Origin: Gordonia polyisoprenivorans NBRC 16320 = JCM 10675
GTDB lineage: Bacteria; Actinomycetota; Actinomycetes; Mycobacteriales; Mycobacteriaceae
Length of the DNA: 64,000 bases
Assembly (NCBI RefSeq): GCF_000241325.1
Contig: NZ_BAEI01000031.1
Location: forward strand, 186,001-250,000
Reading direction: 5' to 3'
Numbering within the stretch: position 1 is the stretch's first letter; the number at the start of each line of letters is the position of its first letter. A model generated the notes under the pieces. It was not told where the DNA came from. It made no database searches and was given only the letters and a program-made list of their open reading frames with translations. Shown here one piece after another: positions 8,267-16,526 of this stretch. The translations under genes and the position numbers were made by a program.

Positions 8267-8826
8267 TCCTGCCGGTGTACGTCGATTACCGCGCGTATCG
8301 GAAACTGGGACAGCCTCGCTTGGGCCAACGCATTCACTGGCGCCTGTTCTGGAACAGCGAATTCGCCAATTGGTGGTCGGGTCTTCGGCCGGGATGGCGG
8401 GTGGTGACGACTCTCTACCCAACGCCGGCGGCGCCGCCGATCCGGATGTTCGGACTGAAACGCGCGACGGTCAGCGGGATCGCCGTACGCGGCGGGGCGC
8501 GGATTGATTGCCGTGGGTATGACGTCTTTCCGGACCCACTGGTTCTGACCGGGGCAGTGAAAGCCCTTGGCACCTCCGCGCCGTCGGACACTGTGATGGC
8601 TGCCGTGACTTCCGGGACGGTGATTCGCATGCAGCTCGTGTCGGTCGTCATGGATTGGCGAACTTCGGAGAATCTGGCTATGGCGGGATTTCGCGGATAC
8701 TGCCAAACCATCCAGCCGATAGCGGGAACAGAGACTTTCACTGAACTCGATGTCGCCCCCGAGGTTCTCGCCGCAGGAGCAGCCAGTCAGGAGGTACTCG
8801 TTGTCGATCTGGAGGTGGATGAGTGA
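8257..8826 (+). CDS. Hypothetical protein, second gene of an orphan cassette
   Basis: A 189-residue soluble protein with no recognised family. It begins ILPVYVDYRAYRKLGQ, has a tryptophan-rich part (HWRLFWNSEFANWWSGL) and two segments with alternating hydrophobic residues around VIRMQLVSVVMDW. It overlaps the 3' end of the beta-propeller-like gene by ten bases, so the two are translationally coupled and presumably act together. The ATG at 8257 gives MAMILPV; a second ATG two codons on is possible. No function can be given. Confidence 0.5.
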   Translation: MAMILPVYVDYRAYRKLGQPRLGQRIHWRLFWNSEFANWWSGLRPGWRVVTTLYPTPAAPPIRMFGLKRATVSGIAVRGGARIDCRGYDVFPDPLVLTGAVKALGTSAPSDTVMAAVTSGTVIRMQLVSVVMDWRTSENLAMAGFRGYCQTIQPIAGTETFTELDVAPEVLAAGAASQEVLVVDLEVDE

Positions 8827-8887
8827 GCACGATCGTCTCGAGTGAAGTGAGCCGACCAGGCAACGAACGGTGACACCGAGGAGGCTA

Positions 8888-9361
8888 ATGACGACCTGGC
8901 GATACGACCGCGGCGACAAGCGTGCCGTCGCCGGCGCAGCAGAGATGATCGTCATCGGTCGCGTGCTCGCCCAGATCGATGCGGTACCACAGCAGTTGGG
9001 GCGCCGGTCGATTCCTCGGACACAGTTCAGCGTCGAGGTCATCAGATGTCTCAAAGGTGATCGGACGGGCCGAATGGTCGTGAGCCAGATGGGTGGCCGC
9101 TCACCCGACGGGAGCCTCCACGTGTTCGACAAGGACAGGCTCTTACGCGTCGGTCACGTGCATCTATTGGCCGGACGTTATTCCGAGCCAGATGGCTGGT
9201 ACGCACTCATCGCCCGCGCCGGTACCCGGTACTTGGGAGGAGATCCAGACTCTGCCGCTCTCGACTCTGTTACAGCGGAGTGGCGCGAGCCCATCGCGAA
9301 CCCCACGCCCCTACGTCGGCGGACGAAAGGGCCTGATGCGCCGAAAGAGTCGCCAGAATGA
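8888..9361 (+). CDS. Hypothetical protein, third gene of an orphan cassette
   Basis: About 157 residues from the ATG at 8888, which follows an AGGAGG at short spacing; GTG at 8870 is an alternative giving 163 residues. The core has strands IVIGRVLAQID and TQFSVEVIRCLKGD followed by GRMVVSQMGGRS, a pattern I recall from small actinobacterial proteins of unknown function with a single beta-sandwich-like domain. There is no signal peptide. Its stop overlaps the start of the following gene as ATGA, so translation is coupled. Confidence 0.5.
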   Translation: MTTWRYDRGDKRAVAGAAEMIVIGRVLAQIDAVPQQLGRRSIPRTQFSVEVIRCLKGDRTGRMVVSQMGGRSPDGSLHVFDKDRLLRVGHVHLLAGRYSEPDGWYALIARAGTRYLGGDPDSAALDSVTAEWREPIANPTPLRRRTKGPDAPKESPE

Positions 9362-10390
9362 GCCCTGTGGATATCCTGGCCTCGCCGCGCGGCAGGCGTT
9401 TCTGTGCCAACGTCGTGTACCTCTGCAACAGCGATGGCGATGTTCTGCAGGCCGAGCGGAGGCGAGCTGATACTCCGACCGAGGCCTGTGCGGAGATCGC
9501 GGCCATGGACATCCCGCGAGTATCGGCGTTCTCCGAATTGGACCTCCTCTGGGCGTTGGGAATGGCGGTGGACTTCGCCCGCTACTGGCAGCCGCCCGAT
9601 GACGAGGACGTGCTACTCGCCGATCCGGAGGTCGTTGCTGCGCTCCGACCGATTGCCGACACCGTAATGACTGCACCCCCCCGCCGCGTGGTGGGCGGAA
9701 CCGATAGACCTCGACGGGCAGCGATTGGCCCACTTCAAGTCGTCCTCCGAGTCCTGGCCGCAATGGACACGCCCACAGCTCGATGCCACCGCCGAACTCG
9801 ACGAGTGGCGCCGTCACGTCACGGCGACGGAAGCACGTCATCGTGCTCGGCGGCCCAGTCATGCCAGTTCCGGAACTTCTGGTCAATGGTGGTCGATCCC
9901 GGGATGGCCCAGCAAAACGGTGGAAACAACCCGGGCCCTCCCCGAGCTCGGGGCCACTCTCCTCGCCCTGGACGAGGATTCGTTGTCGAAAGACGAAGCC
10001 CGCGCGTGGAAGGTTGCTGTGACCCCATCTCCACGGGTCTGCGAAATCGCCTCACCCGGGGACTGGGCCGACCTGGTCGATGCCTATCCGCTCGAGGTGA
10101 CCGCTTCGAAGCGAACGGATTGGTACCACACCACTGGACGCGATGGTCGCTGGTTCATTCCGGACTGGTCCGAGGTTGTCACCGAGTATGACGCTGTGCA
10201 CTTCAGCGTTCACGGATACCTTTCGACCCCCGGGATCGCAATTCCTTTGGGCGACAACGACTGCGCCACCGTGCTCGCAGGGTGGAACCCCGATGCCACG
10301 CGGTGGCTTGATCTCGCTGCCATTGCTGTTGACGGCGATCCCGTGGAGTGGAGCTGGGACGGTGACCGTTGGCTTCCGGCACCGAGCTGA
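9358..10390 (+). pseudogene. Conserved hypothetical gene with a +1 frameshift in a C7 run
   Basis: Two open frames together make one continuous protein of about 343 residues. The first begins at ATG 9358 (SPVDILASPRGRRFCANVVY) and runs to TVMTAPP at about 9681; the second continues as AAWWAEPIDLDGQRLAHF and on to the stop at 10388-10390. The switch falls in a run of seven C at 9676-9682; removing one C restores a single frame. The second part has SWPQWTRPQLDATAELDEWR, a DWYHTTGRDGRWFIPDWS segment and an AGWNP motif, typical of an actinobacterial hypothetical family of about 340 residues that I know only by pattern. Either the gene is broken, the base is a sequencing error, or the run is a slippage site. 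It overlaps the preceding gene as ATGA. Confidence 0.7.
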
Positions 10391-10411
10391 GCAATGAGTC
10401 GAAATCGCATC

Positions 10412-11038
10412 TCACGCAGCAAACGCGGCGCGCACCGCCGACTCGTCGCCGTCGATCTCGATCAGCGACAGCGCCAGTGCGTCGTCGAGAGTGAAGGCGC
10501 CTGCGGCCAGCCCGAGGACGTAAGCAGGCTCGGCGCGCACCGTGGCGACGAGGTCGCGACCGTCGTGCGGCAAGACCTCGAATCCGTAACGCGTCGTTCG
10601 CAATTGCAGCGGTTCGTCACCCACGTCAAGCCCGATCGTCGGGGCCGAGCGGTCGGTCACGCGCCTGTCGAGCAACGCTGGAACGGCGAGGGCCAGCCAT
10701 TCGAGCCGGAACTCGTCGCCCTCCGGGCCGCGGATCATCAACGGAGTAGACCAGCGGATGAAGCCCTCGATGGGTTCGCGTAGCTGCGCGCCCCACGGCG
10801 TCAACGCGTACTCGACGGTGCTGCCCGTGCCCGTCAGACGGCGTTCGAGAACGCCGGCGGTCTCGAGATCGCGGAGTCGACCGGCGAGCAGGTTGGTCGC
10901 AATGCCGGGAAGCCGGTCGAGAAGGTCGCGATAGCGAGCCGGGGACATCAGAAGTTCGCGCACGATCAGCAGGTTCCATCGGTCGCCGACCACTTCGAGC
11001 GATCGAGCGAGCCCGCAGTACTGGCCGTAGCTACGCAT
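10412..11038 (-). CDS. HxlR-family transcriptional regulator
   Basis: A 208-residue protein with an N-terminal HxlR winged helix (residues 1-105): YGQYCGLARSLEVVGDRWNL, LLMSPARYRDLLDRLPGI and the wing STVEYALTPWGAQL. The C-terminal 100 residues form an extra domain ending in DDALALSLIEIDGDES, as in the longer HxlR proteins that carry an SCP2-like or ligand-binding domain. The start at ATG 11038 is chosen because it sets the domain at the N-terminus; the frame is open for 25 further codons. It faces a 16-bp perfect inverted repeat at 11125-11209 that may be its operator. Confidence 0.8.
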   Translation of the reverse strand: MRSYGQYCGLARSLEVVGDRWNLLIVRELLMSPARYRDLLDRLPGIATNLLAGRLRDLETAGVLERRLTGTGSTVEYALTPWGAQLREPIEGFIRWSTPLMIRGPEGDEFRLEWLALAVPALLDRRVTDRSAPTIGLDVGDEPLQLRTTRYGFEVLPHDGRDLVATVRAEPAYVLGLAAGAFTLDDALALSLIEIDGDESAVRAAFAA

Positions 11039-11124
11039 GCGCTTGATATTCGCAAGTGAAGAATAGTTAGTCAAGTGATTTCGCTGGATCGAACGTCGTA
11101 GCCACCGCTCCATCCCGTCGATCG

Positions 11125-11209
11125 CCTGTTTTCAGTCATTTCGAAAGTAGACGCGAGATCTGACCTGGGCTTTTGTGCCGCAGCCACTTCGGGAATGACT
11201 GAAAACAGG
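11125..11209. repeat. 16-bp perfect inverted repeat with 53-bp spacer
   Basis: CCTGTTTTCAGTCATT at 11125-11140 is matched by its exact reverse complement at 11194-11209. The element sits upstream of the HxlR start (11038) and just past the 3' end of the membrane-protein gene (ending at 11222, transcribed leftwards). A paired regulator site, a long stem or the ends of a very small mobile element are all possible; the AT-rich arms stand out from the surrounding sequence. Confidence 0.75.
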
Positions 11210-11221
11210 TCAGCGGGTCGG

Positions 11222-11938
11222 TCACAGGGCTGGCTGCGGAGAATCCTGGTCGGATGCGGCGCTTCCGGTCGGCCCCGACCGTAGTGCCCAGCCACGGGCG
11301 AGGGCGAAGGTCGCGGCGACGACCGCGGTGGCGGCGAGAACGGTCGCGACCCAGGTCGTCATATCGGTGGTGTAGCCGAGATGGCGGGCGACGGCGACAC
11401 CGGAGCCGGTGGCGGCGGCCGCACCGAGAGGCAATGCGACCGCGGTCGCCAATGCTGTTGTCTCCCTGCGGGAATCCTTCGACATTCGCAGGACCAGGTA
11501 GACGGCGGCGACGCCGAGGACGTAGGCGAGGACGGCACTGATCCCGTAGGCGGCCAGCTGCGTGGTCACGTCGTAGTCCACGCGTCCGGCGAAGGCAGTG
11601 CCAACGATGACAAGCGCCGGCGACAACCCGACGATCACGCCGAGCAGACCTGCGCACACCACGCGGCCGAGGCGATTGTCGGTCGCTCCGGAGACGCGCA
11701 CGCCTGCCCACCACAGCACCGCTCCGAGGATGAAGCCGAGGAATGCGCCGACCGCTGCTGTGATGGTCAGGGACCTCCAGATGCCGGAGTCGCCGAAGCT
11801 CACGCACAACCCCGACCCCCACATCACCGAGCAGCCCATTCCGGGGAAGCCCTGTCCGCTGATCGACGCGACGAAGACCGACAACGCTCCGGCGAACACC
11901 GCAAAACCGACGAGTTGGCGCCACATGGCAGCCATCAT
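11222..11938 (-). CDS. Polytopic membrane protein of unknown function
   Basis: About 238 residues with some six hydrophobic segments: FAVFAGALSVFVASI near the N-terminus, LTITAAVGAFLGFILGAVLWWAGV, VVCAGLLGVIVGLSPALVIV, AAYGISAVLAYVLGVAAVYLVL and two near the C-terminus. Two cysteines in the first extracytoplasmic loop (GCSVMWGSGLC) could form a disulfide. ATG at 11938 or at 11926 could be the start. It is transcribed towards the HxlR gene with the inverted repeat between. No family was recognised. Confidence 0.55.
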   Translation of the reverse strand: MMAAMWRQLVGFAVFAGALSVFVASISGQGFPGMGCSVMWGSGLCVSFGDSGIWRSLTITAAVGAFLGFILGAVLWWAGVRVSGATDNRLGRVVCAGLLGVIVGLSPALVIVGTAFAGRVDYDVTTQLAAYGISAVLAYVLGVAAVYLVLRMSKDSRRETTALATAVALPLGAAAATGSGVAVARHLGYTTDMTTWVATVLAATAVVAATFALARGWALRSGPTGSAASDQDSPQPAL

Positions 11939-11999
11939 GCAGGACGCGGGGAGGTCGGGAGCGGTGAACGGGGGTGGTGTTTCGTTGTCGGCTTACCGG

Positions 12000-12045
12000 G
12001 GTCTCGAGGCTCGGCGCCTGGGGCGCCTCGCACCTCGACCATCGG
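12000..12045 (+). repeat. Dispersed hairpin-repeat arm, single copy
   Basis: One arm of a repeat family that begins GGTCTCGAGGC and ends CACCTCGACCATCGG, here with the GGCGCCTGGGGCGCC type of middle. No opposing arm is nearby, unlike the paired copies at 27941-28353 and 63764-63897. Confidence 0.7.
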
Positions 12046-12118
12046 AGATGGGCTGGCGCCGCGGGGTTGGTTTGGCGTCGCGGAGATGGGCTGGCACCGC
12101 GGGGTTGGGTTGGCGTCG
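12043..12118 (+). repeat. 38-bp tandem repeat, two copies
   Basis: A 38-base unit beginning CGGAGATGGGCTGGC and ending TTGGCGTCG is present twice in direct tandem (12043-12080 and 12081-12118), differing at only two positions. It starts inside the last bases of the dispersed repeat arm and lies just beyond the 3' end of the DUF2470 gene. It is not in a gene. Confidence 0.75.
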
Positions 12119-12150
12119 CGGCTGGTGCCCGACACCGGCACCGGGAACGG

Positions 12151-12924
12151 TCAGTCCGGCAGGCTGTTCATGAACGGGCAGCCGGCCAGGGAGCGCAGCG
12201 CTCGGGAGAGTTCGCCGACGTCGGTGACCGGGCGGGGGAAGGGGAGGCGGACGTCGGCGTCGCCGTCGGCGCCCTCAACGCGGAAGCGGATGCCGAAGCG
12301 GTCGAGCCCGAGCGGACGCACGCGGCCCTTGCGCAGGTCGCGGGGAAGTTTGCGGGCGAGCTGGCCGACGACGTCGGCGTGGTCGGCGTCGAGGTGGGCG
12401 ATCCACTCGCCCTCGTACTCCCAGAACGGGTCGGGATCGGCGACGGCGAGTTCGCCGGCCGCGACGGCCGCGGCACCAGAACTGCTGGCGACGACGGCGC
12501 GATCGACCTGCAGTCGGATCATCGACCGGCCGTGACCGATGTCGAGCAGGCCGCCGTTGGGGTGCTCGGTCGCGATCTCGACGGCCAGGTCACGCTCGAG
12601 GTTGCGGGGCACTGCGTGGGCGGTGCCGTTCAGCCAGACCAGTGACCGGACGCGTTCGCGCAGGTCGATGGGCGCGCAGTCAGTGATCTCGACCATCGCC
12701 GGCACTCCGTCGGCGGCATCGCCGGCCATGACGATCGCCTCGCAGTCGGTGGGGACGAGGAGGAACGCCTGCGACTCGAACAGATGCACCAGATCCACCG
12801 GAGTCGGCTCGCTGCTCGATGTGTGCGTCGGATCCTCCATGGCGAGCATGGCCGCATCGGCCCGCCGGCAGGCCGTCGCGATCACCTCGGCGTCCGACGG
12901 GCGGTCGGTGATGGCACGTGTCAT
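12151..12924 (-). CDS. DUF2470-domain protein, Rv3839-like
   Basis: About 257 residues. The C-terminal 90 residues carry the DUF2470 signature (WIAHLDADHADVVGQLAR and the paired strands RFGIRFRVEG), a domain also found next to split-barrel haem-handling proteins; the N-terminal part is less conserved. The start at ATG 12924 is chosen because the frame upstream runs into the promoter. Position beside pheA matches M. tuberculosis Rv3839, which I recall as iron- and IdeR-repressed. A box resembling the IdeR consensus lies 58 bases upstream of this start, which supports the same regulation. A role in iron or haem supply is likely but not shown. Confidence 0.75.
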   Translation of the reverse strand: MTRAITDRPSDAEVIATACRRADAAMLAMEDPTHTSSSEPTPVDLVHLFESQAFLLVPTDCEAIVMAGDAADGVPAMVEITDCAPIDLRERVRSLVWLNGTAHAVPRNLERDLAVEIATEHPNGGLLDIGHGRSMIRLQVDRAVVASSSGAAAVAAGELAVADPDPFWEYEGEWIAHLDADHADVVGQLARKLPRDLRKGRVRPLGLDRFGIRFRVEGADGDADVRLPFPRPVTDVGELSRALRSLAGCPFMNSLPD

Positions 12925-12982
12925 GGCGATCCTCACTGGTCGTGCGGTGGTACTCGCGGCTCGTCGCCGAACCGATTGAAAT

Positions 12983-13001
12983 GAAGGGAACCCTAACCTA
13001 A
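12983..13001 (-). promoter_or_regulatory. Candidate IdeR/DtxR iron box
   Basis: Read on the minus strand the site is TTAGGTTAGGGTTCCCTTC. It matches the mycobacterial iron-box consensus TTAGGTTAGGCTAACCTAA at 14 of 19 positions, with the left half perfect. It lies 58 bases upstream of the DUF2470 gene, where a repressor would block transcription. Confidence 0.65.
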
Positions 13002-13077
13002 ATCTCGATCCGTCTGTCGTCAATGGTGAGACTCGCGCTGAGGCGATCTCGACAGCGTTCTCGATTAGGCTCTTGTC

Positions 13078-14046
13078 GTGACACAGTTCGCGTACTTCGG
13101 CCCGCCCGGAACCTTCACCGAGATGGCCCTCGACAAGTTCCTCGCCGACGCGTCACTTCTGTCTGCGCTGACCGGTGCCACCGCGAGCGACATAGAGAAG
13201 CTGCCTGAGAAGAGTCCGGTCGCCACCATCGAGGCGGTCCGATCCGGTCGCGCCGAGTTCGCATGCGTGCCGATCGAGAGCTCGCTGGAGGGGTCGGTGC
13301 CGGCAACGATGGACGCGCTGGTGCCCGACCCCCGCGCCGTGGTGCCGCGCGTGCAGGTCTTCGCCGAATGCGACCTCGACATCGCCTTCACCATCGCCGC
13401 CCGTCCGGGCACCGCAGCCACCGATGTGCGCACCATCGCCGCCTACCCGGTGGCCTCGGCGCAGGTGCGCGAAAGCGTCGAAAAGCTGTTCCCGGGAGCC
13501 GAATTCGTCACCGCGACGTCCAACGCGGCGGCCGCGGTCGACGCTGCCGATGGCCGCGCCGATGCGGCGGTGTCCACCCGGCTCGCCGCGGAGTCCTCGG
13601 GGCTGGGGGTGCTGGCCGATGGGGTGTGTGATGCCGCCGACGCCGTCACTCGATTCCTGCTCATCGGGCGGCCGTCCGCACCGTTGCCCCGCACCGGGGC
13701 GGACCGCTCGTCGGTGATCCTCGAACTCGCCAACGAGCCCGGCAGCCTGATGTCGGCGATGAACGAATTCGCTTCGCGAGGAATCGATCTCACCCGAATC
13801 CAGTCCCGCCCGCGGCGCGACCTCGAACGCGGGGTGACGATGCCCGGGCAGTATCGGTTCTTCCTCGATGCGGTCGGACACGTCGACGACGCCGCCATCG
13901 CCGAGGCGTTGCAGGCCCTGCACCGGCGCTCCGAGCGGATAACGTTTCTCGGTTCGTGGCCGATGGGCAGTGGTGGCGGCACCCCGCCGCCCGACCACGA
14001 CGCCGACGCGCAGTGGTTGGCCCGGATACGCAGAGGAGAGGACTGA
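13078..14046 (+). CDS. pheA: Prephenate dehydratase
   Basis: A 322-residue monofunctional prephenate dehydratase: decarboxylating dehydration of prephenate to phenylpyruvate in phenylalanine synthesis. The catalytic domain spans about residues 1-185, opening with FAYFGPPGTFTEMAL and ending in the TRF motif (DAVTRFLLIG) that contacts the substrate. The C-terminal ACT domain (SVILELANEPGSL and SRGIDLTRIQSRP) is the phenylalanine-binding feedback site. The GTG start gives the usual N-terminus. It is divergent from the DUF2470 gene and overlaps the following phosphatase gene by one base (TGATG), as in the Rv3838c-Rv3837c pair. Confidence 0.95.
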   Translation: MTQFAYFGPPGTFTEMALDKFLADASLLSALTGATASDIEKLPEKSPVATIEAVRSGRAEFACVPIESSLEGSVPATMDALVPDPRAVVPRVQVFAECDLDIAFTIAARPGTAATDVRTIAAYPVASAQVRESVEKLFPGAEFVTATSNAAAAVDAADGRADAAVSTRLAAESSGLGVLADGVCDAADAVTRFLLIGRPSAPLPRTGADRSSVILELANEPGSLMSAMNEFASRGIDLTRIQSRPRRDLERGVTMPGQYRFFLDAVGHVDDAAIAEALQALHRRSERITFLGSWPMGSGGGTPPPDHDADAQWLARIRRGED

Positions 14047-14747
14047 TGGCCCGGTTGCACCTGGTACGGCACGGCGAGACGACGTCGAATGTGATGCGTC
14101 GCCTCGATACCGCGTTACCGGGAGCCGCGCTCACCGATTTCGGTGTCCGCCAGGGTGTTCGATACGGATTGGAGAACCGCGGCATCATCGCCGAACACCC
14201 GCAGCGCCCGGCCGTCCTGGTCAGCTCACTGGCGCGGCGCGCCCAGCAGACCGCCGAACTGATCAGCTCGGTGTGGGAGGTGGAGCCGCGCATCGTCGAG
14301 GGCATCCACGAGGTGCAGGCCGGTGAACTGGAAGACCGCAGCGACGACGAGGCGCACGGGGTGTTCCGGGATGTCCTCGACGCCTGGTACTCCGGCGCCC
14401 CCGACACCCGCATCCCGGGCGGCGAATCGCTGCAGATGGTCTACGACCGCTACCTGCCGGCCATCGATCAACTCGCCGCCACCTACCTGAGTGGTCCGGA
14501 CGCCACCGACGTGGTCGTCGTCAGCCACGGTGCGGCCATCCGACTCGTCGCCGCACGGTTGGCGGGGATCGACGGGAAGTTCGCCGCCGCAACGCATCTG
14601 CCGAACACCGGCAGCGTCGAACTCGAGTATCGCGACGGTCTGTGGGTGTGCCATCGGTGGGGCGCCACCCGGGCGCCGTTCGGCGAGGCCGTCGACGAGC
14701 CGCTCGTCGTCACCGGCGACTCGGTGGGCGACAACCCGATGGGCTGA
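14046..14747 (+). CDS. Histidine phosphatase, phosphoglycerate-mutase-like
   Basis: A 233-residue member of the histidine phosphatase superfamily, Rv3837c-like. The catalytic LVRHGETTSN motif is at the N-terminus with the phospho-acceptor histidine at residue 8; SSLARRAQQTAEL supplies the conserved arginine, and VVVSHGAAIRLVA the second histidine. Members of this branch dephosphorylate small molecules rather than interconvert phosphoglycerates, but the substrate is not known. The ATG overlaps the pheA stop by one base, and the 13956 upstream extension is rejected because it lies inside pheA. Confidence 0.88.
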   Translation: MARLHLVRHGETTSNVMRRLDTALPGAALTDFGVRQGVRYGLENRGIIAEHPQRPAVLVSSLARRAQQTAELISSVWEVEPRIVEGIHEVQAGELEDRSDDEAHGVFRDVLDAWYSGAPDTRIPGGESLQMVYDRYLPAIDQLAATYLSGPDATDVVVVSHGAAIRLVAARLAGIDGKFAAATHLPNTGSVELEYRDGLWVCHRWGATRAPFGEAVDEPLVVTGDSVGDNPMG

Positions 14748-14771
14748 ACCGCCGGCAACTTCGGGCGGCCC

Positions 14772-15122
14772 TCAGCCCCACCCGTTGGCGTGCAGCCACT
14801 CGTCGTCGATGCCGAAGTGGTGCCCGACCTCGTGCATCACGGTGATCGCCACCTCCCGCACCACCTGCTCGCGGGTGTGGCACATGGCGAGGATCGGCTC
14901 CCGGTAGATGTGGATCGTGTCGGGCAGGAACCCGCCGTAGTCGTGGGTCCGTTTGGTCAGTGCCACACCGGAATACAGTCCCAGGATGTTCGGGGATTCG
15001 GGGTTGCGCGGCTCGATCAGGATGACCACGTTGCTCATCGCGTCGGTGAGTTCGGATGGGATCGCGTCGAGGGCGTCGCCGACGAGTTCCTCGAATTCCT
15101 CGTCGCGCATGTGTACGGTCAT
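14772..15122 (-). CDS. Small zincin-type metallopeptidase, Rv3836-like
   Basis: A 116-residue minimal metalloprotease-fold protein. The signature VMHEVGHHFGIDD contains HExxH with the third ligand in the HHFG extension. Before it comes the conserved strand ILGLYSGVALT and the GFLPDTIHIYREPI segment, as in the small conserved actinobacterial zincins. No signal peptide, so it is presumably cytosolic; the physiological substrate is unknown. It lies six bases after the stop of the septum-formation-domain gene on the same strand, as in M. tuberculosis Rv3835-Rv3836. Confidence 0.85.
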   Translation of the reverse strand: MTVHMRDEEFEELVGDALDAIPSELTDAMSNVVILIEPRNPESPNILGLYSGVALTKRTHDYGGFLPDTIHIYREPILAMCHTREQVVREVAITVMHEVGHHFGIDDEWLHANGWG

Positions 15123-15128
15123 GGGTCC

Positions 15129-16463
15129 CTACCCGGCCGGAGCCGCGGTCTCGAACGGGTTGGGGGTGACCCCCGGCGGCAGCGGGACCGGCGTCGGGGT
15201 GGCGCGCCCGGACGGGCCCGGCGCGGGCGGCTGCGGGACCTTGCCGTTGACCAGGACGGTGCCGCGCGCGTCGCCGACGAGGGTTGCGAAGCCGCCGCGG
15301 TCGGGAAGCCCCAAGAAGCACACGACCTTTCGGCTTCCCGACAGCCATCGGGGTTCGCTGATCACCGACCACTGGGTGTTGAGGGTGGTGGCATCGAGTT
15401 TCTGTTTGCCGCCGACGAATCGCTCGGCCTGACCGGGGCAGATCGTCGTCAGATATTCGTTCTGCGCCTTCTCGCCCGGCCACGGCTTGCCCGAGGTGGC
15501 GTCACCGAAACGCTGTGCGAGATCGACGATGCCGGTGGTCTGGAAGGCATGCGGCTCCGAACAATTGACGACCGTCGGCGGCGACGCCACGCGACGTGTC
15601 GCGGCATCGATGCCGATGCAGGTGCCGGCCGGCCACTGGAAGGACTGGTCCTGCTCGCCGACCTTGCCGGAGAACAATTGGGGCGTGCCGTCGGCGCCGG
15701 TGATCTGCAGACCGCAGCGCAACTCGCGAGCGCCCTTGGCCCACTGCTGATCCGACGGATACATCAGTCCCACCGAGAACCGGCCATCGGGGTCGAGTCG
15801 ACCGTTGAGGTAGCGGTTGACGATCACCGGGCACTGCTCGTCGCGGATCTGACCGAATCGCTCGGGCCCGGGCCACGGCGCGGAGTCGCCGAACTCCGAC
15901 CCCGGCAGCAGCGCGGTGTTCAGGGCGCCGGCCACCTCGAACCGATGCTCGGTGGCGCAGTCGACCTTCGCCGGATCGCCCGGCCGGTTCTCCGGCCAGG
16001 TCAGGCAGTCCCCGGCGACCGATTGGGTGAAGGCGTTCTCCGCGAGGCGTTCACTCTGCCCGATGTCGGTGCCACCCACGCTGCCGCGATCGTTGAACGT
16101 GCCCATCGCGAACGCCACCCCGGCGGCAACGAGGGCACCGACGACGATCGCGGCGAGCCCGACCCGCACCGCATTGCGCTGCAGCCACCCGCGGGAATCG
16201 GCGGGGGGCGGATCGGAGTCCTCATCGGCGGGCTCGACCCCGGTGGTGTCCCCGAAACCAGCGGTGTCCCCGAAACCGGTGGCGTCCGAGTCATCGCTCG
16301 CCCCGGCCGCCGACCACGCCTGTGGTCGGGTCGCGGTGTCGTCGGCGATCGGCGCGAACCGGGTGGTCTGCTCGTTCGCCGCCCGATCGCCGGACTTGCT
16401 CAGGTCGACGGTCTCGTTCGCCTGGTCCTCGTCCGCCTCGTCGCGGTGGGCTTCGTCACTCAT
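15129..16463 (-). CDS. Septum-formation-domain membrane protein, Rv3835-like
   Basis: A 444-residue single-pass membrane protein. An acidic, low-complexity cytoplasmic N-terminus (about residues 1-90, with an imperfect GDTAGFGDTTG repeat) is followed by a basic LQRNAVRVG segment and a membrane helix (AAIVVGALVAAGVAFAMG). The large outer domain has paired cysteines in units such as AGDCLTWPEN, KVDCATEH, PAGTCIGID and VVNCSEPHAF, the pattern of the Septum_form family (two repeats). It ends in a proline-rich tail. It is upstream of the small zincin gene. Involvement in division is inferred from the domain name only. Confidence 0.8.
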   Translation of the reverse strand: MSDEAHRDEADEDQANETVDLSKSGDRAANEQTTRFAPIADDTATRPQAWSAAGASDDSDATGFGDTAGFGDTTGVEPADEDSDPPPADSRGWLQRNAVRVGLAAIVVGALVAAGVAFAMGTFNDRGSVGGTDIGQSERLAENAFTQSVAGDCLTWPENRPGDPAKVDCATEHRFEVAGALNTALLPGSEFGDSAPWPGPERFGQIRDEQCPVIVNRYLNGRLDPDGRFSVGLMYPSDQQWAKGARELRCGLQITGADGTPQLFSGKVGEQDQSFQWPAGTCIGIDAATRRVASPPTVVNCSEPHAFQTTGIVDLAQRFGDATSGKPWPGEKAQNEYLTTICPGQAERFVGGKQKLDATTLNTQWSVISEPRWLSGSRKVVCFLGLPDRGGFATLVGDARGTVLVNGKVPQPPAPGPSGRATPTPVPLPPGVTPNPFETAAPAG

Positions 16464-16526
16464 CGTCCTCCATGATGCCTGGTGACCCGGCGATCACCGA
16501 GGGCCCCACGCCCTACACTCGGCCGG

